Assembly: GCA_964562405.1 (NCBI GenBank)
Contig: CAZLTC010000011.1
Location: forward strand, 1 to 48,685
DNA length: 48,685 bases
Direction: 5' to 3'
DNA from: WJLY01 sp964562405
Lineage (GTDB): Bacteria; Joyebacterota; Joyebacteria; Joyebacterales; Joyebacteraceae
This document shows positions 42,593-48,685 of this stretch, one piece after another. Within the stretch, counting starts at the first letter, position 1. The number at the start of each line of letters is the position of its first letter. The notes under the pieces are model-generated. The model did no database searches. It saw nothing but the letters and a program-made list of their open reading frames with translations, and had not been told where the DNA came from. The translations under genes and the position numbers were made by a program.

Positions 42593-45500
42593 ATCAGACG
42601 CCAACTCGCGTGCCTGCTCACCACGGCCGCCCTATGTGCGGTCGCAACGCTGTCAGTGGTCCCGGGGCCGGCCGCAGCGGTCGCCTCACCCGCCGGGCAT
42701 GGCGAGAGGCCCTCGGTAGAGGCCTCGGCCCGTGTGGCACACAGCGGGCCGGACCGTGTGCTGCTTCGGTTCGAAGCAAGAACCACCGACGGCTGGGACG
42801 CGGCGGCCCCCTCCGGCCGCGGCGATGATGCGGCCCGAGCCCGCGTCGCATATCGCGGAACCGGCCGCGCTCCAGGAACGTGGACGGCTTCCTCCCACGT
42901 CCCGGCGTCGTTCGAAGTGTTTGTGGAGGTCCCCGGCACCGGTCGGGTGAGCAGCGCCGTGCTCGACGGGAACCCCGCGGACGGCGCCCTGTTGGAGATC
43001 TCGGAGCCGGCCATCATGCGCGACCTCCGCGTCGTCCGAGTCACGTTCACACCCGGGCTGACCGGGCCCCGGCAGTCGTGCTCGGTCGGCCTGACGCTCA
43101 CGTTCGACGGCGGGACCGGGATCAACGAGAAGACCCGCGATCTGACGGTGCGCTCACCCGCGTTCGAGAGGCTCTACAGAAGCCGGGTCATCAACCACGA
43201 ACCCCTTGATGAGACGGACGCGAGGTCGTTCGCCCTCCGGGGCACGGTCCCGGACGGCGCCAGGTACCTCATAATCGCGGCCGACACGTACGTCCCCGAC
43301 GTGGCTCCGCTCTCCCAGTGGCGCAACACGCAGGGTCTGCTCACGAAGACGGTGGCCCTGTCATCCATCGGTTCCTACGCGAACAACATCCACGACTACA
43401 TACAGAACGCGTACGACACGTGGGATGTTCCTCCGGAGTACGTTCTCCTCGTCGGCGACACGGAGCAGCTGCCCGGCTACCAGGACATGGCCTACACGGA
43501 CAACTACTATGCCGCGCTCGATGGCGACGACGTGATAGCGGACGTGCTCCTGGGCAGGATCACGGCCGACACGCGCACGCAATGCCAGACCCAGATCGCC
43601 AAGATCCTCGGCTACGAGCGCACGCCTCTGACCGGCGACCCCAACTGGCCCCTTTCCGCGACGCTCATCATCGCCGACGACTACGACTCGGGTGACTGGG
43701 TCTACTACGACAACACGTGGTACGTCTACGACCTCATGGAGCAGGCGGAGTTCGCCCCGATCGACACTCTCTTCAAGAAGGACGGCGTGGCGACGTCCAC
43801 CGTCTACTCATCGATCAACGACGGGGCAGGTTTCGTCAACTTCCGTGGCCAGGCCTGGTACAACTGGCCGCACCCGTTCGACCTCAACACTTCGAGCGTG
43901 ACGACAGGCTGGCGTCTGCCGGTCGTGGTCTCGGCCACGTGCGGTACGGGCATGTACGAGACGGACGGGTTCATGTGCGAGTCATGGGTGAGAGCAGGAA
44001 GCGCGACGAACCCAAAGGGAGGCGTCGCGTTCTTCGGCACGAACACCGCATACCCCGGAGAGATCGAACTCGCTCTGCGAAGAGGGTACGTCGACGAGGG
44101 ATTCTTCGGGAACGTGTTCGGCGAGAACGGCCTCACGCTGGGAGAGTCGTGTGCGGCCGCCAAACTGAACATGCTCAAGTACGCGGGCAACGAGGAGGAG
44201 TACGAGGGCTGGAACCTGCTCGGGGATCCCGCGATGAGCCTGTGGTCGGGGCCGATGCGCGAGCTGCAGGTGTCTCACAACCTGGCCGTTCAGCCCGGCC
44301 ATACGGACCTCACCGTGACCGTGGCCGACGGCGCGTCGTACGTCGAGGGCGCCCTCGTGGCATGCGTCAAGGATGGCGAGACCTACTCATGGGGCAGTAC
44401 TGATGCGCTTGGTGGGGTCACCCTGTCGGTCGACCCGCTCACCGAGGGTGAGATGACCATCACGGTCACGGCACGCAACGCGATGCCATACGAAAATACG
44501 GTTGCGGTCGTCACGGGACCTATGCCCGTGCTGGAGGGCGTCACGGTGGACGATTCGTCCGGCGGTAACGGTGACGGTTACCTGAACCCCGGCGAGACCG
44601 CGGTGCTCAAGGCGACGCTTCTGAACATCGGCGACGCGGCTGCAACATCCGTTTCGGCGCTCTGGAGAACGCTCGACGCGTACGTGACGGTGCTGGACAG
44701 CACGTCGTCGTACCCGGACATCGCTCCGGACTCGGCGGAACAGCCGACGGACGGATTCGAGGTGACGCTCTCCCCCGACTGCCCTCCCGGACACCACCTG
44801 CACTACACGCTGGGTGTCACGTACAGCGGCACGGACAACACGCTCGTCCCGCCGACCATGACGATCGAGACCGGCCGGTTCGCCGTCGAGTGGGACCAGA
44901 TCGACGACGAAGCTCCGGGCGGGAACGGAAGCGGCACGCTATCGCCGGGTGAGACGGCCGGACTCACGGTGGGCCTCACGAACAGCGGACCGTGCGGCCT
45001 GTCATCCGTGCAGGCCACGCTCGTCTCGAGCGACCCGTACGTGGCCATCACGTCCGGTTCGGTGCTCTACGACGATCTGCCCGCGGGCGCGTCGGTCGAC
45101 AACACGCACGAGCCGCTGGTCATCTCGGTCTCCCCGAGCGCTCCGAACGGGCACGACATCACCCTCTCGCTTGTGGTCGTCGCCGATGGCGGGAAGTACG
45201 CCTACGCCGACACGCTCGACCTCACCTACGGGCTCACCGGCGGCTCGACCATGCTGCCGTCGGGTCCCGACGGATACGGATACTACGTCTACGACCAGAC
45301 GGACGGCCTCCTCGGCGCGGCGCCGACGTACGACTGGTACGACATCGCCCCTCCCGGACCGGGGACTCTCATTGCCGACGTCACGGACGCAGACGCGGGC
45401 CTCGCGACGTTCCCCATCTTCTGGAACTTCGACTACTACGGCGAGACGTTCAACGATGTGTCGATCAGCTCGAACGGGTTCATGACAATGGGCTGGACGG

Positions 45501-46594
45501 ACTACCGGTCAGGCGACAACTCGTCAATACCTAACCCGCTGGGCCCCCAGAACATGATCGCCCCATTCTGGGATGACCTCGACCCTTCCGCGGGAGGTGA
45601 CGTGTACAAGTGGCTCGACGCCACGAACCACAGGTGGGTGTTCCAGTTCGACAGCGTCCGCCACTGGGGAATGCCGTTCGAGGAGACGTTCCAGGTCATC
45701 CTGCTTCATCCGGCCTACTACCCCACACCCACGGGCGACGGCCAGATCATCGTGCAGTACGAGGAGGTGTCCCTCCCCGACGGCTGCACCGTCGGATTCG
45801 AGAACGGAACGCAGGACGACGGCATCCAGTGTCTCTTCGACGGAGAGTACGGCCCCCAGATGGCACCGATCGAGCCCGGGAGCGCCCTGCTCTTCACGAC
45901 CGTTCCGCCGACCGGCGAAGGTCTGCCCTGGCTCGTGCTCTCCGAAGTCGCCGTGGACGATTCGGAGCATGGGAACGGCAACGGCAGAGCGGAACCGGGC
46001 GAGACAGTGTCGCTCTCGGTCGAGTTGACGAACGACGGCGGGCTCCCGGTCGACGATGTCCTGCTCACACTCTCGTCGCCGGACGGCCTGGCGGCGATCT
46101 CGGACAGCACCGGAGCGGTGCCGGACCTCGGTCCTGGAATGTCCGCAGATTCGTCCGCCGACCCGTTCATCCTCACAATCTCGGAGGCCGTAGGCGACAC
46201 GGTGGCGACGCTCTGGACGGCGGTAGAGGGCAACGGCGGTGACTACCACGGCGCGCAGAGGGTCGAGCTTCACATCGACGTCTCAGGAACGTCGGTGCCC
46301 GATGGCGGGTCGCCCACGGAGTTCAGGTTCCAGCCATGCCGCCCGAACCCGTTCACTGACGGCACATCTCTCAGGCTTGCCATGCCGACGAGCGCGCGAG
46401 CCACCGTCCGCGTGTACAACGTGTCCGGAAGGCTCGTCAGGACGCTCGTGGACGAGGTGCTGCCGGCGGGCGAGAAGGACATCGTCTGGAACGGGAGGAA
46501 CGAGTCGGGCACGCGGTGCGCGTGCGGGGTCTACCTCGTCAGGGTGGAGTCCGGGACCGCCACCGCCACACGCAAGGCCGTCCTGCTCCGATAG
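42593..46594 (+). CDS. Gingipain-like C25 cysteine peptidase-family secreted protein with FlgD-like C-terminal domain
   Basis: 1,333 residues if read from ATC at 42593, which has GGAGG eight bases upstream and gives an ideal signal peptide ([I/M]RRQLACLLTTAALCAVATL ... AAAV); the only other post-promoter start is GTG at 42575. Residues about 55-190 are a propeptide-like region. The C25 domain runs from about 210 (RYLIIAADTYVPDVAPLSQW, EYVLLVGDTEQLPGYQDM) to 560, with the nucleophile in VVSATCGTG (Cys450). The position of the gingipain 'GHG' His reads NFRGQAW (Gln420). Then come several Ig/CARDB-like repeats (GNGDGYLNPGETA, GNGSGTLSPGETAGL, GNGNGRAEPGETVSL) and a sorting domain from PNPF. Probably a surface protease or a related inactive protein; T9SS-like export inferred. 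Confidence 0.85.
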   Translation: MRRQLACLLTTAALCAVATLSVVPGPAAAVASPAGHGERPSVEASARVAHSGPDRVLLRFEARTTDGWDAAAPSGRGDDAARARVAYRGTGRAPGTWTASSHVPASFEVFVEVPGTGRVSSAVLDGNPADGALLEISEPAIMRDLRVVRVTFTPGLTGPRQSCSVGLTLTFDGGTGINEKTRDLTVRSPAFERLYRSRVINHEPLDETDARSFALRGTVPDGARYLIIAADTYVPDVAPLSQWRNTQGLLTKTVALSSIGSYANNIHDYIQNAYDTWDVPPEYVLLVGDTEQLPGYQDMAYTDNYYAALDGDDVIADVLLGRITADTRTQCQTQIAKILGYERTPLTGDPNWPLSATLIIADDYDSGDWVYYDNTWYVYDLMEQAEFAPIDTLFKKDGVATSTVYSSINDGAGFVNFRGQAWYNWPHPFDLNTSSVTTGWRLPVVVSATCGTGMYETDGFMCESWVRAGSATNPKGGVAFFGTNTAYPGEIELALRRGYVDEGFFGNVFGENGLTLGESCAAAKLNMLKYAGNEEEYEGWNLLGDPAMSLWSGPMRELQVSHNLAVQPGHTDLTVTVADGASYVEGALVACVKDGETYSWGSTDALGGVTLSVDPLTEGEMTITVTARNAMPYENTVAVVTGPMPVLEGVTVDDSSGGNGDGYLNPGETAVLKATLLNIGDAAATSVSALWRTLDAYVTVLDSTSSYPDIAPDSAEQPTDGFEVTLSPDCPPGHHLHYTLGVTYSGTDNTLVPPTMTIETGRFAVEWDQIDDEAPGGNGSGTLSPGETAGLTVGLTNSGPCGLSSVQATLVSSDPYVAITSGSVLYDDLPAGASVDNTHEPLVISVSPSAPNGHDITLSLVVVADGGKYAYADTLDLTYGLTGGSTMLPSGPDGYGYYVYDQTDGLLGAAPTYDWYDIAPPGPGTLIADVTDADAGLATFPIFWNFDYYGETFNDVSISSNGFMTMGWTDYRSGDNSSIPNPLGPQNMIAPFWDDLDPSAGGDVYKWLDATNHRWVFQFDSVRHWGMPFEETFQVILLHPAYYPTPTGDGQIIVQYEEVSLPDGCTVGFENGTQDDGIQCLFDGEYGPQMAPIEPGSALLFTTVPPTGEGLPWLVLSEVAVDDSEHGNGNGRAEPGETVSLSVELTNDGGLPVDDVLLTLSSPDGLAAISDSTGAVPDLGPGMSADSSADPFILTISEAVGDTVATLWTAVEGNGGDYHGAQRVELHIDVSGTSVPDGGSPTEFRFQPCRPNPFTDGTSLRLAMPTSARATVRVYNVSGRLVRTLVDEVLPAGEKDIVWNGRNESGTRCACGVYLVRVESGTATATRKAVLLR

Positions 46595-46675
46595 CTGGAG
46601 GGCCGCGTACGAGGGGCCGGCGACAGAACGAGCGCGACGAGAGAAGACCGCGCCGAAGAGACGGTCGGCAACAAG

Positions 46676-46707
46676 AGAGGGGCCCACTAGTATGAGCGGG
46701 CCCCTCT
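46676..46707. terminator. Bidirectional terminator between convergent genes
   Basis: 10-bp stem AGAGGGGCCC/GGGCCCCTCT with 12-base loop, followed by TCTCATCC on the plus strand and CTTGTTG on the minus strand. Confidence 0.75.
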
Positions 46708-46743
46708 TCTCATCCAGAGAACCGAGTCGTACCGCGCTGCGCC

Positions 46744-47547
46744 CTAGCGATAGAGCGCCTTTATCGCCGTCCAGGTCTCGTCCTCGACGGGTACTTCCTG
46801 AGTGTCCATCTGCACCATGATCGAACCGTAGTTGTTGCCGATGTCGGCGTAGCTCTGGTCGACCAGAAACATGTAGATCCATGAGGTCGCATGCATTTCG
46901 AATGTGAACTCGTCGCCGTACTCAAGCTCCAGAATGACCGGGTGCAGTGGCCTGTTGCGGTCCCTCGTGAAGATGAGCACTCCCTCGTAGTCGCCGTCCA
47001 CCATGCCGTTTGTGACCGCGTCGCCCCAGGCTATCGACAGCGTGCACTGGTAGTCCGGCGGGACGTCGACGTTCTTGATCGAACCGAAGTCCTCGAGGCC
47101 GAGGCAGTTGAAGACGGCGTCCACCGTAAGCGTCACTCGCTCCTTGTCGGCCGCCGTGAACGTGAGCGTCATGACGCCGGAGTTATCGGGCACGTCCTTC
47201 AGGCCCTTGTCGACCAGGAACGCGTAGAAGGGTACGCCGCTTGCGACGAACTGGTGGGTCTCGCCCTTCGCCAGGTACTTGGTCACCGGGTGGCTCGGAG
47301 CGTTGTAGTCATAGTAGAAGATGAACACGCCGTCGAAGGACGAATCGGGGTCGGGGTTGGCCCTGGCGTTGCCGTCTACGGTGACCTCGTAGCCGACGCC
47401 CTCCGAGAGAGTGATGTTCGCGCCGCCGGCCTGGAACAGACCGATGCAGTTCTTCACAGCGTTGACTTCCTGCTGGAGCTGCGCGAACGCCGCCGTGGAG
47501 ACCACGAGAAGCAACACGATGGACAGCAGACAGTACCTTTTCGTCAT
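46744..47547 (-). CDS. Exported two-repeat protein with WxxIKxLYR C-terminal tag
   Basis: 267 residues with signal peptide (cleavage near AAFAQLQ). Two copies of one beta domain follow: the first around GVFIFYYDYNAPSHPVTKYL and FYAFLVDKGLKDVPDNSG, the second around GVLIFTRDRNRPLHPVILEL and IYMFLVDQSYADIGNNYG. The chain ends VPVEDETWTAIKALYR, the tag also found at 34137 and 40670. The repeats do not match a family known to me; the pattern F-x-x-D-x-N-x-P-x-H-P-V is the most conserved part. Secreted; function unknown. Good promoter upstream. Confidence 0.75.
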   Translation of the reverse strand: MTKRYCLLSIVLLLVVSTAAFAQLQQEVNAVKNCIGLFQAGGANITLSEGVGYEVTVDGNARANPDPDSSFDGVFIFYYDYNAPSHPVTKYLAKGETHQFVASGVPFYAFLVDKGLKDVPDNSGVMTLTFTAADKERVTLTVDAVFNCLGLEDFGSIKNVDVPPDYQCTLSIAWGDAVTNGMVDGDYEGVLIFTRDRNRPLHPVILELEYGDEFTFEMHATSWIYMFLVDQSYADIGNNYGSIMVQMDTQEVPVEDETWTAIKALYR

Positions 47548-47634
47548 TGGCGCCTTCTCTCTGGGTTTCGCGTGTACCGACCCCCCGGGCCACGTGGCGG
47601 TCCGGGACGTCCCGAGCGCATGAACCTAGCACCC

Positions 47635-47663
47635 AGCATATCACACAACTCGCCGTCGGTCAA
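47635..47663 (-). promoter_or_regulatory. Promoter of the two-repeat exported protein
   Basis: Minus strand TTGACC (47658-47663), 17-bp spacer, TATGCT (47635-47640). Confidence 0.65.
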
Positions 47664-47761
47664 GCAGCCACCTCACGAGCGTGCCATCACCGCGAACGGG
47701 AGCACCTCAGGCCACACAGGGCGAGCTTGTCCGCGGCCATCGCGGCAACCCATCGTCCGCC

Positions 47762-48685
47762 CTAGCGCAGCAGGATGAGCTTCGCGCTCGCGGGCGGAAG
47801 CTCTCCGGCCGTCAGGCGTACCAGGTAGACGCCGGAGGCACAGAGGTTGCCCTCGCCGTCACGGCCGTCCCACACCGCCTCGTGCATACCGGCTCTGGTC
47901 TCTCCCATATCGAGAACGGCCACGCGGCGGCCCGCAACGTCGAAGAACTCCAGCGACGCCGTTGATGCATCGGTGAGAACGAACCGTACCGTGGTCTCTG
48001 AGCGGAACGGGTTAGGCGACGGCGGCATCAGGTACGCAGCGGCGACCGGCTCGCCCTCGGGGACGACCGTCGCCGCGGCACCCAGCCAGGCCGACTGCAG
48101 GACCTTGTTCTTGACGGGAATGTCCCCGTACGGCTGCGGGCTCGGGTTGGTGCCGCCCGACTGCTGGACCCAGCACGCCACACCCATCTTCGAGTAGTCC
48201 CACGACGGATTCACGGTGAATGTCCTGCGTATGTCCGCCTTGTCACCCGCCTTCAGGGTGATGCGGTAGCCCGTGGTCTCCGTCATGAAATCGACGACAT
48301 GGTACGGAAGGTGCGACTGCGTGCCGCCGAAGGCCGGGACGTACTCGTCCAGCGTTGCGACCATGCAGAAGCTGACCTCCCCCACCGATTGCTCGGCCTC
48401 GATGTGGGCCGTGAAGTCACCGATCCCGTTCTCGAGAAGCGAGATCGTCAGCGGGGAGGACTCGGCCGCGTGTGCCTGGTAGTCGACCTCGAGCCACGAG
48501 AACGGCCAGACGTCGGACACGCCGTTTCCGCACGCCGTCGGCATGGCCGCAATCCCGTAGTAGTTGGTCCGCGGCGTCCAGTAGTCATCGCCCAGCGTGT
48601 GCTGGACGAGAACGAGCTCGTCACGAGTGTGCGTCTGCTGGAAGTCGTCCGCCGCAACTGCGGCGCTTGGGCAGGACGATCAGGT
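47762..48685 (-). CDS. Omp28-like thioredoxin-fold secreted protein, 5' partial, in-frame TGA in the CxxC motif (selenoprotein candidate), FlgD-like C-terminus
   Basis: The 3' end is complete (stop TAG at 47762); the 5' end leaves the window. The frame upstream of the first ATG (48544) is plainly coding: SSCPSAAVAADDFQQTH, then LVLVQHTLGDDYWTPRTNYY, GIAAMPTACGNG. That is the order seen in Omp28-related thioredoxin-like domains (CxxCP, a strand, a YYG...PT turn). In frame before SSCP is TGA (48680-48682), which takes the place of the first Cys, giving T-U-S-S-C-P. A hairpin lies directly after it. The C-terminus (from PPSPNPFRSETTV to AKLILLR) is a FlgD-like sorting domain. The likely product is a secreted redox protein with a Sec-x-x-Cys site. 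A TGC-to-TGA error or mutation is the main alternative. Confidence 0.75.
48645..48679 (-). other. SECIS-like hairpin directly after the TGA of the Omp28-like gene
   Basis: Right after UGA, UCGUCC pairs with GGACGA. Inside, GCCGC pairs with GCGGC around loop AGUU, with a 9-base bulge on the 5' side. The apical loop carries G-U at positions 25-26 counted from the U of UGA, comparable to G23-U24 of the E. coli fdhF SECIS. Confidence 0.45.

Noticed and set aside
34317..48682. Genome-wide reassignment of TGA to an amino acid
   Set aside because: TGA is the natural stop of several intact genes here (for example the PorV-like gene, tldD and the Lys-rich ORF), so only context-dependent recoding can explain the two in-frame cases.
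1..48685. CRISPR arrays, insertion sequences, prophage or integrase genes, rRNA and tRNA genes
   Set aside because: No regularly spaced direct repeats, transposase motifs, terminal inverted repeats or rRNA/tRNA cores were recognised by eye; a covariance search could still find a divergent tRNA.

Overview
The window is GC-rich, densely coded and comes from a diderm bacterium. Signal peptides, lipoboxes, outer-membrane barrels, a PorV/PorQ-type protein and several secreted proteins ending in FlgD-like 'PNPF...' domains resemble those of deep FCB-group lineages such as Eisenbacteria or Krumholzibacteriota. That placement is inference: there is no rRNA or ribosomal protein gene to check it with. 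Stand-alone rubredoxin, an NROR-like flavoprotein and two ferritin-like proteins suggest an anaerobic or micro-oxic life. Promoters of the TTGACN-17-TANNNT type recur and start many of the units described.

Layout. 1-5661: the 3' part of a giant secreted protein with twelve tandem CarboxypepD_reg-like domains, then a PorV-like barrel. 5630-7529: an XRE-cupin regulator divergent from a small barrel and a lipoprotein. 7716-10407: a Lys-rich micro-ORF, lipoproteins and an exported transglutaminase-like protein. 10700-14564: a sigma-like HTH protein converging on a three-gene operon: ParA fused to a glycogen-binding module, a MinD-like ATPase and an unknown 315-residue protein. 14852-16395: a barrel and an exported protein. 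16513-22342: a PAP2-like membrane protein and the operon GH13 amylase lipoprotein-tldD-pmbA. 22439-24839: NROR-like oxidoreductase, rubredoxin, rubrerythrin-like and ferritin-like proteins. 24840-25603: no convincing protein gene, but an apparent promoter-to-terminator unit of about 450 nt. 25604-33932: a GldG-like protein, a Na+/solute symporter, a response regulator with a dead receiver, and a barrel-mnmA-nucleotidyltransferase-M3 peptidase series. 34137-40402: an exported protein with an in-frame TGA, an ECF S-component/TonB-receptor fusion, and a DUF2723-TPR membrane protein. 40670-48685: exported proteins, a DUF2007 protein, a hotdog thioesterase, a gingipain-like C25 protein and a cut-off Omp28-like protein with a second in-frame TGA.

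Main points for a second look. (1) The Omp28-like thioredoxin-fold protein at the right edge has TGA exactly where the first Cys of CxxC belongs (U-S-S-C), followed by a SECIS-like hairpin; a second exported protein also carries an in-frame TGA followed by a hairpin. (2) Three unrelated exported proteins end in the same C-terminal signature, PVE-x-x-[ST]-W-x-x-I-K-x-[LM]-Y-R, a candidate undescribed sorting tag. (3) A ParA ATPase carries a C-terminal CBM48-like glycogen-binding module. (4) An inner-membrane S-component domain is fused in frame to an outer-membrane TonB-dependent receptor through an internal signal-peptide-like segment.
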